In this document: positions 55,115 through 63,809 of the stretch, in pieces
How the letters are laid out: each line of letters opens with the position of its first letter
Position numbering within the stretch: the stretch's first letter is position 1
NCBI GenBank assembly: GCA_963849065.1
Contig: CAWKFM010000005.1
Coordinates: 1,612,001 to 1,676,000, forward strand
Source: TOLSYN sp963849065
GTDB taxonomy: Bacteria; Acidobacteriota; Terriglobia; Terriglobales; Acidobacteriaceae
Length of the DNA stretch: 64,000 nucleotides
Direction: 5' to 3'
Position numbers and translations under genes: made by a program
Notes under the pieces: model-generated
What the model was told of the DNA's origin: nothing
The model's input: the letters and a program-made list of their open reading frames with translations, nothing else
Database searches by the model: none

Positions 55115-56924
55115 AGCTCAGCACCCGCCAGAGGTGATCCAGCTCCGAAACATCGAAGCAGAACACCTTGACGATGGTCGCCGCAATCAGCACAATCGCC
55201 TGCCAGCGCAGCAGCGCCGAACGCCGCGCAAATCCCAGCCACATCAGTCCCGCACCATACAGCATCAGCAGCGCCGAATAGGAAAAGCTGCGCAGAATCA
55301 CCAGGCCGTGCCTTGCCCGGTGCACTTCGCCGAAGGTTGGATATCCCGGGCTCCAAAGCGCTGCCCGGAGGAGAGGCTCGAAGGTATCGTGAATCTCCAG
55401 CCCCGCGGCCAGCAGCGCCAGCAGGTTGACCACGATTACCCCAGCTGCAAGAATCCGGCTGTCGGCTTCGCGGTCCTGCGAATGAGCGTCCAGGTAAATC
55501 ATCCACAGCAGCGCTCCAATGGCGACCGCAAATGTCGCCAGCCGCGCATTCAACAGCGGCGGTTGCGCGCCCCACGTGTACAGATCCACCGTAAGTAGCC
55601 GCAGCAATCCGAAAACCGCCACGATGGCGGCAAACTTCTTCACGCTGCGTTGCTCCGCCCGCGCTCCGGCCCAGAAGACCAGCGCTGCCTCCACCAGCCA
55701 GGCCAGCGTGATCCAATGCTGATGCAAGCGGAGCGCGACACCGACGGTTAAAAACGTGATCGCCAACCCGTAATGCGTGAGCGGCGGCAGGCGCTCCGGG
55801 CCGCCCTGCACGCCAGCGCCGTCTCCCGCCCGGCGATCCAGCGCCACACCCAGCCCGGCATACACCGCCGCCAGTCCCAGCGCCCAGGCTCCCTCGCGCG
55901 GCTGCGCGGAGGCGCCGGAGATCCGCAGCAGCACGGTGACCGCATAGAAATAACCCGCCGCGTTCAGCGTCGCCAGCAACACCTTGGGCCGGGCGTCAGC
56001 GAGGCGGCCGTGCTCCTGCGGCCTCACGGCGCAGAGCGGAGCCGCCGCAAACACCGCGAACAGCAGGCTCACAAACAGCAGCGTCCCGGCAAACTGGTCA
56101 TCGCTGTAATAGCTGTTAAACCACGCCGCAGACAGCAGGACTGTGCCAATGAAGGCTCCAAAAAGAATGCGCGGCCACGGCTTCACCCGCTGCAGCGCCA
56201 GCGCTCCCAGCGAGAGCAGCAGCAGATAGCCGAACAGCGCCGCTTCATGGTTTTCATGCGTGTCGCACAGCACGGGAGTCAGCAATCCGCCCAGCAGCGC
56301 CAGTCCGGCCAGCAGTTCGGCATCCTGCGTCATCGCCATCCCTGCCGTCGCCGCCGTCACCAGCATCATCGCCACAAATGCGACGGCCGCCGGAAGCAGA
56401 TGATAGAGCTGGAACGAGGCCCACAGTGAAAGATAGAGCACGCCCACCCCAACCGCCTTCAGCGAGTGGGAGAACGCAACCGAGTTGGGTCGGCGGAAGC
56501 GCTCGCTCCACCAGCACAGTCCCACTCCTCCCACACAGCCCATCGACACCCGCAGCCCCGGCCCAATCCATCCGTTGTCAAAGGCCAGCTTGAGAAAGTA
56601 GGAGACGCCGATCAGCACCGCCACCACGCCCACGCGGTTCAGCCATTGCGAACCGATGCGCCGCTCCAGTGACTCCTCGGGCACTGGGTCCATCTGTACC
56701 CGCTCCGCTGGTTGGGGCCTGGAGACGCTGGGGGATTCGCTGGGATGCACCGCCGCAGCGGGTGTTTGGAGTGGCGTTGGCGGAAGCGGCGGCCGCGCAT
56801 CCAATTGCTCCTTCTGCTGTGAGTTCTCCGCCGAGGCGCCAACCACCCGCTCCAGACGATAGACACGCCGCGTCAGTTCTGCGATCAGCTCCCGCAGTGC
56901 GCCCAGTTCATCTTGTTGGCTCAT
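55029..56924 (-). CDS. DUF2339-family polytopic membrane protein
   Basis: A 631-residue protein: an N-terminal coiled coil (ELGALRELIAELTRRVYRLE), a Pro-rich linker (about 45-80), the conserved segment ERRIGSQWLNRVGVVAVLIG and then around 18 membrane helices. DUF2339 proteins occur widely in Gram-negative bacteria with no assigned function; a role in the envelope is inference. It overlaps the convergent DUF4184 gene at its 3' end and is divergent to yjbQ. Confidence 0.9.
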   Translation of the reverse strand: MSQQDELGALRELIAELTRRVYRLERVVGASAENSQQKEQLDARPPLPPTPLQTPAAAVHPSESPSVSRPQPAERVQMDPVPEESLERRIGSQWLNRVGVVAVLIGVSYFLKLAFDNGWIGPGLRVSMGCVGGVGLCWWSERFRRPNSVAFSHSLKAVGVGVLYLSLWASFQLYHLLPAAVAFVAMMLVTAATAGMAMTQDAELLAGLALLGGLLTPVLCDTHENHEAALFGYLLLLSLGALALQRVKPWPRILFGAFIGTVLLSAAWFNSYYSDDQFAGTLLFVSLLFAVFAAAPLCAVRPQEHGRLADARPKVLLATLNAAGYFYAVTVLLRISGASAQPREGAWALGLAAVYAGLGVALDRRAGDGAGVQGGPERLPPLTHYGLAITFLTVGVALRLHQHWITLAWLVEAALVFWAGARAEQRSVKKFAAIVAVFGLLRLLTVDLYTWGAQPPLLNARLATFAVAIGALLWMIYLDAHSQDREADSRILAAGVIVVNLLALLAAGLEIHDTFEPLLRAALWSPGYPTFGEVHRARHGLVILRSFSYSALLMLYGAGLMWLGFARRSALLRWQAIVLIAATIVKVFCFDVSELDHLWRVLSFIVLGALLLAVSYAYQRDWLGLQRPRTE

Positions 56925-56986
56925 CGCCCGGCATTATACCTGCTCTGCCGCGTTCTCAACCTGAGATTCTGGATTACACTCTTACC

Positions 56987-57400
56987 ATGAAATCGCACAC
57001 CGAATATCTCACTTTCAACACGCCCCACGAGCATGAGTACGTGCACATCACGCCGCAGGTGGAGCAGGCCGTCCACCAGAGCGGGATAGGCGAAGGCCTG
57101 GCGCTGGTCTCCGCCATGCACATCACCGCCGGAGTCTACGTCAACGACAACGAGCCCGGATTAATCGACGACATCGAAGCCTGGCTGGAGAAACTGGCGC
57201 CGCGCAATCCCGCCTACAAACATCATCAGACGGGAGAAACCAATGGCGACGCGCATCTCAAATCCCTGCTGGTGCACCATCAGGTGATCGTTCCCGTCAC
57301 CGCCGGCCGGCTCGACCTCGGTCCCTGGCAACGGGTCTTCTACGCCGAGTTTGACGGGCGCAGAAACAAACGGGTACTAATTAAGGTAATCGGAGAATAA
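56987..57400 (+). CDS. YjbQ-family protein
   Basis: A 137-residue member of UPF0047 (secondary thiamine-phosphate synthase family; E. coli YjbQ has weak thiamine phosphate synthase activity, true role unclear). Motifs: ALVSAMHITAGVYVNDNEPG, a conserved His region YKHHQTGETNGDAHLKSLL, PVTAGRLDLGPWQRVFYAEF and a C-terminal KRVLIKVIGE. A TACACT hexamer lies six bases before the ATG with no Shine-Dalgarno, suggesting a leaderless message. Confidence 0.93.
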   Translation: MKSHTEYLTFNTPHEHEYVHITPQVEQAVHQSGIGEGLALVSAMHITAGVYVNDNEPGLIDDIEAWLEKLAPRNPAYKHHQTGETNGDAHLKSLLVHHQVIVPVTAGRLDLGPWQRVFYAEFDGRRNKRVLIKVIGE

Positions 57401-57699
57401 AACGGCTGAAACCTGTTAGCATTACAACTCCGGTAACTTGACCCCTATCCTGTGTAGCTCCATCATCCTGTTGGAAGTTATATTCCATTTCCGGAATTTT
57501 TCCCGATGGGTTTGGCCCTGTTTCAAAGTTTGGTGCTAGGTAAGTTTTTTGCCGGAGTACGCAAGGCTTAGCTCTATACCATGCATCCAACCAGAGAATG
57601 CCCGTTATTTTCTCGCGGGCTGGCCAGACAACCTTAGCCGCTTATGGAATTGCAATTAACGACCACCGATGGCCGGCAAAAAAAGGATGGGGATAGGCA
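57401..57699. other. AT-richer intergenic region upstream of the TonB-like gene
   Basis: No gene seen. Small elements: attcc-atttcc-ggaat followed by ttttt (57482-57502), which may weakly terminate yjbQ; gcccg/cgggc (57601-57620); and the palindrome aattgcaatt (57648-57657), about 43 bases before the next start, a possible operator. Confidence 0.4.
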
Positions 57700-58833
57700 A
57701 TGAGCACCACAATGAGCACCTGCGGCAATCCGTTATTCACGAGTAGCCAGATTTCTGAAACCAAAACTCGCTGGGAATCTTTCGCCGTGAGCTACTCCGT
57801 GCAGGCGCTCGGGCTGGTGGCGATGATCGTCTTCTCGATTCTCGCTCCCAAAATCGCTCCGCCGTTGATGGCCAACATGGAGTTGATCGCCCCGAACCTG
57901 GCTCCCATGCCGATGGCGAAAGCCGCTCCGGCCAAACCCATAGTTCATCCCGTGGTCAAGGTACTGCCGGTAGTCAAGGTGCCGGCCGTAAAGCCCGTGC
58001 TGGTTGCCCCGCAGGTCGCCAAAATCGAGGCGCCGGTCCCTCAGCTTCACCTGCCGCAGCGTGTTCGGCCAGTCGCACCGGTAGCAGAAGTTGCGCAGCC
58101 CAAGGCGGTTCCCGGTCCCAGGTTTGATTCCAAACTGATCACCGCTCTGCCCGGCCCCAAGATGGCCAAGATCGTCGCCACCAATACTTTTTCGGAAGGC
58201 AGTTCGGCCACGCCGACCCTACCCCAGGTTCCCGCCAGCAAGGTTCAGACCGGCGGCTTCGGCGATCCCAACGGAGTTCCCGTCAACGCCCACGGCAGCA
58301 ATCATCCCAACATCGCGGCGGCAGGTTCGTTCGATCTGCCTCAGGGTGCCGGCTACGGTAACGGAACCGGTGGCGCATCCGGCGTTCGCGGCACGGTCGC
58401 CAGCGCCGGATTCGGCAATGGCACCGCGATCCAGGGCGGCGGCGGACGCGGCGGCGGCAACGGCGCTCAGGCCCACGTCCAGCCAACCAACTTCGGAGCC
58501 GCGGAAATTCCTGCTCCCAGCGCCGGCCCGGCACGTCGGGTCACAGACCCGAATCACACACCAAGCTCAGCTCCGGTTTCGATTCAAAGTAAGCCAACCC
58601 CCGTATATACCGCAGAAGCCCGCCAGCTTAAGGTCGAGGGCGAGGTTCTGCTGAACGTCGTATTCACCGCTGACGGCCAGATTCGCATTTTGAACGTGGT
58701 GCGCGGGCTCGGTCATGGATTGGATGAAGCAGCGCAGCACGCAGCCAAGGGCATTCGCTTCAGCCCAGCCATGCGCGACGGTCATCCGGTCGACTCCAAC
58801 GCAACTTTGCATATAGTCTTCCAGCTCTCCTAG
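57700..58833 (+). CDS. TonB-like energy-transducing protein
   Basis: A 377-residue protein with one N-terminal membrane segment (SVQALGLVAMIVFSILAPKI), a long Pro/Val/Lys-rich spacer (about 70-150, repeats such as VKVLPVVKVPAVKP), a Gly/Asn-rich stretch (about 185-270) and a complete C-terminal TonB domain (PTPVYTAEARQLKVEGEVLL to TLHIVFQLS). It would span the periplasm and energise outer-membrane receptors. No ExbB/ExbD or TonB-dependent receptor is adjacent. Start is preceded by aaggatggggatagg. An M48-like gene follows after 25 bases, likely co-transcribed. Confidence 0.88.
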   Translation: MSTTMSTCGNPLFTSSQISETKTRWESFAVSYSVQALGLVAMIVFSILAPKIAPPLMANMELIAPNLAPMPMAKAAPAKPIVHPVVKVLPVVKVPAVKPVLVAPQVAKIEAPVPQLHLPQRVRPVAPVAEVAQPKAVPGPRFDSKLITALPGPKMAKIVATNTFSEGSSATPTLPQVPASKVQTGGFGDPNGVPVNAHGSNHPNIAAAGSFDLPQGAGYGNGTGGASGVRGTVASAGFGNGTAIQGGGGRGGGNGAQAHVQPTNFGAAEIPAPSAGPARRVTDPNHTPSSAPVSIQSKPTPVYTAEARQLKVEGEVLLNVVFTADGQIRILNVVRGLGHGLDEAAQHAAKGIRFSPAMRDGHPVDSNATLHIVFQLS

Positions 58834-58858
58834 GGCGAGCTTGATTCGAGGAATCGTC

Positions 58859-60607
58859 ATGGAACATCGTGTGAAATACCTTCTAGTCGGAATCCTGCTT
58901 GCCGCCTCCAGCATGGCGTTCGCTGGACAAACGCCTGCCCCCGCCACTGCCGGCAGCACTGCGTTCGACCGCATGGTCGACCGCGTGATCGCCCGCGAGG
59001 CGGAAAACAACAAGACTCTGCGGACCCATTCGCCGCTGGTGGAGACCTACCTCCAGAGCATGAAAGCCGAGCCTGACATGGGTATGGTGCCGGTCAACGA
59101 TCAGTATTACCTGACCCGCGTCAGCTTCGGCAAGTCGCTGGAAGACATCGACTTCCACGCTCAGCCCGGCTTCCTCGCCCGCGTCATGAAGGGCGTCAGC
59201 AAGGATTTCCGCACCGAGTTCGTGGCCAGCGGTTTCAACTGGATGATGACCATGGATATGCGCGGCCTGGACCGTGCGCACTACAGCTTCGACTACCAGG
59301 GCCGCGAGTTCCTCGGCGACGTGCGCTGCATCGTGATCGATGTGACCCCCAAGCCGCACGCCGGCGTTGGCCGCTTCCTGGGCCGGGTCTGGGTCGAGGA
59401 TAAGGACTTCAACATCGTCCGCTTCAACGGCACCTTCGCCTCTTCCACGCGCGACCACTACCTGCACTTCGACACCTGGCGGCTGAACATGGCCCCCGGC
59501 GTCTGGCTGCCCGCCTACATCTACTCCGAGGATCTGGAACCGGAGCATGCCAAGACCCACACCGGCAACTACAAGGCCGAGACCCGGATCTGGGGCTACA
59601 ACGTGGGCAAAGGCCATGCTGAAAACGAGTTCACCGAGGTTCTGGTGGACGATGCCAGCACCGTCAAGGACAACAGCGAAACCGCGCAGGACCTGCCTCC
59701 CGTGGCGGCCGAACGTGCCTGGCAGCGTCAGGCCGAAGACAACGTCGTCGAGCGCCTGGAGCGCGGCGGCCTGCTGGCCCGCACCGGTGAAGTGGACCGC
59801 GTCCTCGACACGGTCATCAATAACCTGGAGATCACCAACAATATCGATATCCAGCCCGAAGTCCGCTGCCGCGTCCTGCTGACCACTCCCATCGAGAGCT
59901 TCACCATGGGACACACCATCTTCATCAGCCGCGGCATGCTGGACGTGCTTCCCGACGAAGCTTCGCTGGCCGCCGTGCTGGCCCATAATCTGGCCCACAT
60001 CGTGCTCGGCCACCCAACGGACACCACCTTTGCCTTCAAGGACCGCTCCATCGTCAGCGACCAGAAGCTGCTGGCCCGCATGCGCTTCAGCCGCACCCAG
60101 GCCGAGGAGCGTGAGGCTGACACCAAGGCGCTGTCCATGCTGCAGAACTCGCCTTACAAAGACAAGCTGGACTCGGTCGGCCTCTTCCTCCGCCAGGTGG
60201 ACGCCCTCCACGCTGCCCTGCCCCACCTGATCCGTTCGGAGATGGGCAACTCGCTCATCACCGGCCCCGGCGACCTGCGCATGACCGCGCTGACCAAATC
60301 CGCCCCCAAGCTTGACCCCAAGAAGGTCACCCAGGTGGCCGCGCTTCCGCTCGGCGGCCGCATCCGGGTCGATCCCTGGAACGACAGCATCGAGATCAAC
60401 AAGAGCAAGCCGGTGCAACTGCTGACGGCGCGTGAAAAGATGCCGCTTGAAATCGCTCCGGTCTTCCCCCATCTAACGCGCTTCACCCTGGATAACCCAG
60501 TCGAGATCAAGCCGGCCCAGGACTCCCAGGCCGTCCAACCGGCTCCTGCCTCGGCTCCGGAGCAGTCTCCGGCCGCGATTGCCGACGGCGCGGCCGCAAC
60601 CAAGTAG
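58859..60607 (+). CDS. Exported M48-like protein lacking the catalytic Glu (putative pseudoprotease)
   Basis: A 582-residue protein with a signal peptide (LLVGILLAASSMAFAGQ). The first ~300 residues form an uncharacterised domain (FDYQGREFLGDVRCIVIDVT, WRLNMAPGVWLPAYIYSED) like outer-membrane lipoprotein-sorting folds; then an M48 domain. The zinc motif should be HExxH but reads HNLAH (H376-N377-L-A-H380), while the third ligand region EREAD (E417) is kept. Zinc binding may survive but peptide hydrolysis should not. The C-terminus is Pro/Ala-rich. Follows the TonB-like gene; gagg lies nine bases before the ATG. Confidence 0.85.
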   Translation: MEHRVKYLLVGILLAASSMAFAGQTPAPATAGSTAFDRMVDRVIAREAENNKTLRTHSPLVETYLQSMKAEPDMGMVPVNDQYYLTRVSFGKSLEDIDFHAQPGFLARVMKGVSKDFRTEFVASGFNWMMTMDMRGLDRAHYSFDYQGREFLGDVRCIVIDVTPKPHAGVGRFLGRVWVEDKDFNIVRFNGTFASSTRDHYLHFDTWRLNMAPGVWLPAYIYSEDLEPEHAKTHTGNYKAETRIWGYNVGKGHAENEFTEVLVDDASTVKDNSETAQDLPPVAAERAWQRQAEDNVVERLERGGLLARTGEVDRVLDTVINNLEITNNIDIQPEVRCRVLLTTPIESFTMGHTIFISRGMLDVLPDEASLAAVLAHNLAHIVLGHPTDTTFAFKDRSIVSDQKLLARMRFSRTQAEEREADTKALSMLQNSPYKDKLDSVGLFLRQVDALHAALPHLIRSEMGNSLITGPGDLRMTALTKSAPKLDPKKVTQVAALPLGGRIRVDPWNDSIEINKSKPVQLLTAREKMPLEIAPVFPHLTRFTLDNPVEIKPAQDSQAVQPAPASAPEQSPAAIADGAAATK

Positions 60608-60626
60608 TCCTTATCTCCTGCACACC

Positions 60627-60655
60627 GAGGCCCGCTCCGGCGGGCCTCTTTCTTG
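60627..60655 (+). terminator. Rho-independent terminator after the M48-like gene
   Basis: gaggcccgc - tccg - gcgggcctc (60627-60648) followed by tttctt. Separates the TonB/M48 unit from the ABC exporter gene. Confidence 0.85.
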
Positions 60656-60733
60656 TCCCATCCTCCGGCAAATCTTTGCGCCGCCACGCACACCAGGCTG
60701 CACTCAAAATGAGACAATATTGGTGTGCATTCC

Positions 60734-62563
60734 ATGAGCAGATTCGAAGGCCACGGCGCGGGCGGTTCGCGCTCTTCCGGCGCTCCCCCGGTCTCGGTCT
60801 TCCAGGCTCTGCCGGAGGTCTGGACCCTCATCCGCCCGCGCCGCCTGCTGCTCGCCCTGGGATTCGGGCTTATGGTCATCAACCGGGTCGCCGGACTGGT
60901 GCTCCCCGCCTCCACCAAGTTCCTGGTCGATGACGTCATCGGCAAGCATCGCGCCAACCGGCTGATGCCCCTGGTCGGAGTCGTGCTGGTTGCCACCATC
61001 GTGCAGGGCATCACCTCCTTCGCCCTCACTCAGACGCTCTCCAAGGCCGCCCAGCGCCTCATCGCCGAACTGCGCAACCGCGTGCAGGAGCACGTCGGCC
61101 GCCTGCCGCTGCAATACTTCGATGCCGCCAAGGTGGGCGCGCTGGTCTCGCGAATCATGACCGACGTCGAGGGCGTCCGCAACCTCATCGGCACCGGCCT
61201 CATCGACTTCGTCGGCGGACTGCTCACCGCCGTCATCGCCTTCGCCGTGCTGATCCGCATCAGCCCGGTCATGACCGCCATCGCCTTCGGCTTCCTGCTG
61301 GTCTTCGGACTGGGTCTGCAGAAGGCCTTTCGCGTCATCCGCCCCATCTTCCGCGAGCGCGGCCGCATCAACGCCGAGGTCACCGGTCGCCTGACCGAAT
61401 CGCTGGGCGGCGTGCGCGTGGTCAAGGGCTACCACGCCGAGGCGCGCGAGCACGAGGTCTTCGCCGCCGGCATCGAGCGCCTGCTGCAGAACGTCTTCCG
61501 CACCCTCACCGCCACCTCGCTGATGGGCCTCTCCTCGGCCATGCTGATGGGAGTCGTCGGGGCCATCGTCATGTTCATGGGCTCGCGCCAGATCCTGGCC
61601 GGAAAGCTCACCCTCGGCGGCTATCTCACCTACATCATGTTTCTCGGATACCTTGCCGCGCCGCTCTTTCAGGTCGTCGGCATCGGAACCCAGCTCAGCG
61701 AGGCACTGGCCGGACTGGAGCGCACCCGCGAGGTGCTCGACGAGGCGCCCGAAAACGAAGATCCGCGACGCAACCTGAGCCTCGAACGCATCGAAGGCCG
61801 CGTCGAGTTCCGCGATGTCTCGTTCGCCTACACGCCGGGCAAGCCCGTGCTGCACCACGTCAGCTTTGAGGCCATGCCCGGCACGCTCACCGCCCTGGTC
61901 GGCTCCTCGGGATCGGGCAAATCCACCATCATCTCCCTGCTGGCGGCCTTTCACACGCCCCAGTCCGGACAGGTCTTCGTCGATGACGCCGACCTGTCCA
62001 CCGTGCGCCTTGAAACCTACCGCAGCCAGCTCGGCGTCGTGCTGCAGGACTCATTCCTCTTCGACGGAACCATCCGCGAGAACGTCGCCTTCTCGCGTCC
62101 CTACGCCGCCGACGAGCAAATCCTCGAAGCCTGCCGCATCGCCCGCGTCGATGAGTTTGCCGAAGGCTTTGCCGACGGTTACGACACCATCATCGGCGAG
62201 CGCGGCGTCAAACTCAGCGGCGGACAGCGCCAGCGCCTCTCCATAGCCCGCGCCATCCTGGCTGACCCGCGCATCCTCATCCTCGACGAGGCCACCAGCA
62301 GCCTCGACTCCGAATCCGAAGCCATCATCCAGAGCGGCCTCGCCTACCTCATGCGCGGACGCACCACCTTCGTCATCGCCCACCGCCTCTCCACCATCCG
62401 CCGCGCCGACCAGATCCTGGTCATCGAAGAAGGACGCATCGTCGAGCGCGGCACCCACGCCAACCTGCTAAGCCGCGAAGGCCGCTACTACGACCTCTAC
62501 ACCCGCCAGCACGGCCTCGAAGAAAATCTCTTCCTCGCCCCCGGCGAAGGCGACGAACGCTAG
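60734..62563 (+). CDS. ABC exporter, fused permease and ATPase (MsbA-like)
   Basis: Half-transporter of 609 residues that should work as a homodimer. Six membrane helices in residues about 30-330, then the nucleotide-binding domain: Walker A VGSSGSGKST, Q-loop VVLQDSFLFDGTI, signature KLSGGQRQRLS, Walker B ILILDEATSSLDS and the H-loop IAHRLSTI. Resembles MsbA and multidrug/lipid exporters; substrate cannot be named. ATG at 60734 is preferred, a GTG at 60725 adds three residues. Confidence 0.95.
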   Translation: MSRFEGHGAGGSRSSGAPPVSVFQALPEVWTLIRPRRLLLALGFGLMVINRVAGLVLPASTKFLVDDVIGKHRANRLMPLVGVVLVATIVQGITSFALTQTLSKAAQRLIAELRNRVQEHVGRLPLQYFDAAKVGALVSRIMTDVEGVRNLIGTGLIDFVGGLLTAVIAFAVLIRISPVMTAIAFGFLLVFGLGLQKAFRVIRPIFRERGRINAEVTGRLTESLGGVRVVKGYHAEAREHEVFAAGIERLLQNVFRTLTATSLMGLSSAMLMGVVGAIVMFMGSRQILAGKLTLGGYLTYIMFLGYLAAPLFQVVGIGTQLSEALAGLERTREVLDEAPENEDPRRNLSLERIEGRVEFRDVSFAYTPGKPVLHHVSFEAMPGTLTALVGSSGSGKSTIISLLAAFHTPQSGQVFVDDADLSTVRLETYRSQLGVVLQDSFLFDGTIRENVAFSRPYAADEQILEACRIARVDEFAEGFADGYDTIIGERGVKLSGGQRQRLSIARAILADPRILILDEATSSLDSESEAIIQSGLAYLMRGRTTFVIAHRLSTIRRADQILVIEEGRIVERGTHANLLSREGRYYDLYTRQHGLEENLFLAPGEGDER

Positions 62564-62591
62564 AGACGGTCTCAGCAAATCGGTTTTTAAA

Positions 62592-62641
62592 GGCACGACT
62601 TCATCGGCTTTGAAAGGGCGCGACTTCATGAAGTCGTGCCC
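62592..62641. repeat. Palindromic intergenic repeat ggcacgacttcat
   Basis: ggcacgacttcat (62592-62604), then gggcgcgacttcat directly joined to atgaagtcgtgccc (62616-62641), a near-perfect inverted repeat without loop. No gene lies between 62564 and 62725; it separates the convergent ABC exporter and PIG-L genes. Confidence 0.75.
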
Positions 62642-62725
62642 CAAGAGAGGCCCGTTGCACGCGGCTTTACCCGCTGAGGGAACGCCCTTCAGACGACCCA
62701 AGCTGAGATCGCCTCCAAGCCTTCC

Positions 62726-63727
62726 TCACGGCTTGCACGCCGCCAGCCCCTTCGGATGCGTGGCCTGCTCCGCAATCGCGTGGAACAACCCGCGGGCGCG
62801 CGCCTCATCCGCTGCTTTATCCGCAGCCTCACTGGCCGTTGCACTCTCCAGAACCACGAACTCCTCGCGGTCGGCGCGGTTCATATCCATCTGGAACGCC
62901 CCCTGCGATTTGTGCGCGGCGATCACCCAGTTCACGATGATCTGATAATCCAGCGCGTCCCTGAATCCAAACTTCACCGCCCGGTCGGTCACAAACACCT
63001 CCGGCTCCACGCGGAACGGATGCAGCGCGCTCACAAGCCCCTGCCACGAAGGCTCCGTCGCTCCGCTCTGCACATCCTGACAACCCAGCACAACTGGCTT
63101 CGCTCCACGTCCCGCCGTCTCCTCCACCGCGTTCAGCGCCGTAATCGTGGACGCTTTATGCGCCCCATGCGTCTCCGGCGACGGAAACAGGGTGAACACA
63201 AAGTCGTAGTGCCCTTCGGCGAGGCGACGCTCCACCTCCGGCAGCACCACGCCCGGCCGCCAGTGTTCGTTCAGCACCTCGTCGATATCCTGCGTGTAGC
63301 GCACATCGCGCTGATCCAGAAAAAAGTGGTTGGCAATTCCAAGAATCTTCCCCGCCTCCAGCAGCTCGCGCTTGCGAATCTCCGGCAGCGCCGCCCGTCC
63401 CACCGCCTCGTCGGTCAGAGCCACTCCGTACACCGGCTCCGCCAGCAGCGAATAGCGATACCCGCCCTCTCCATTGGTGATCACCATCTGGTCCACCACG
63501 CCGCCCAGGTTGTGCGTGATCTCATACACCGTGGCCGCAAAGCACGCCTCGTCATCCGGATGCGCCACCACAATCAGCACCCTTGGCGCCTGCGGCCGGA
63601 GGGCCGTCTGTTGGCCCGTACCCGTCACTGCCGCCGGAGCCTGCGCCAGCGCCACTCCAACCGCCAGCATCATCGCGACACTGCCACAAATCACGCTACG
63701 CACAAACGACGCCTGCAACTTGCTCAT
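62726..63727 (-). CDS. Exported PIG-L-family deacetylase
   Basis: Secreted 333-residue protein with a signal peptide (ends GVALAQ). PIG-L (LmbE-like) zinc motif AHPDDEACF near residue 55 and the later histidine motif ETHGAHKAST mark an N-acetyl-sugar or amide deacetylase. MVITNGEGGYRY is also conserved. Members act on N-acetylglucosaminyl lipids, mycothiol/bacillithiol precursors or glycans; the substrate here is unknown, but export suggests a cell-surface glycan. ATG at 63727 places the signal peptide first. Divergent to the APC permease gene. Confidence 0.9.
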   Translation of the reverse strand: MSKLQASFVRSVICGSVAMMLAVGVALAQAPAAVTGTGQQTALRPQAPRVLIVVAHPDDEACFAATVYEITHNLGGVVDQMVITNGEGGYRYSLLAEPVYGVALTDEAVGRAALPEIRKRELLEAGKILGIANHFFLDQRDVRYTQDIDEVLNEHWRPGVVLPEVERRLAEGHYDFVFTLFPSPETHGAHKASTITALNAVEETAGRGAKPVVLGCQDVQSGATEPSWQGLVSALHPFRVEPEVFVTDRAVKFGFRDALDYQIIVNWVIAAHKSQGAFQMDMNRADREEFVVLESATASEAADKAADEARARGLFHAIAEQATHPKGLAACKP

Positions 63728-63809
63728 GGCTCGCTCCGTAACTCCACAAAATGAATGCGACTCTGAGTGTAGATGCAAGCTGCCCACCCAGGCTATATAT
63801 TCGAGGTCG

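Noticed and set aside
58883..60472. 529-codon minus-strand open frame opposite the M48-like gene
   Set aside because: Mirrors the real gene's codon pattern, no domain recognisable; similar shadows at 8517-9683, 12644-13990 and 45861-47570 were dropped for the same reason.
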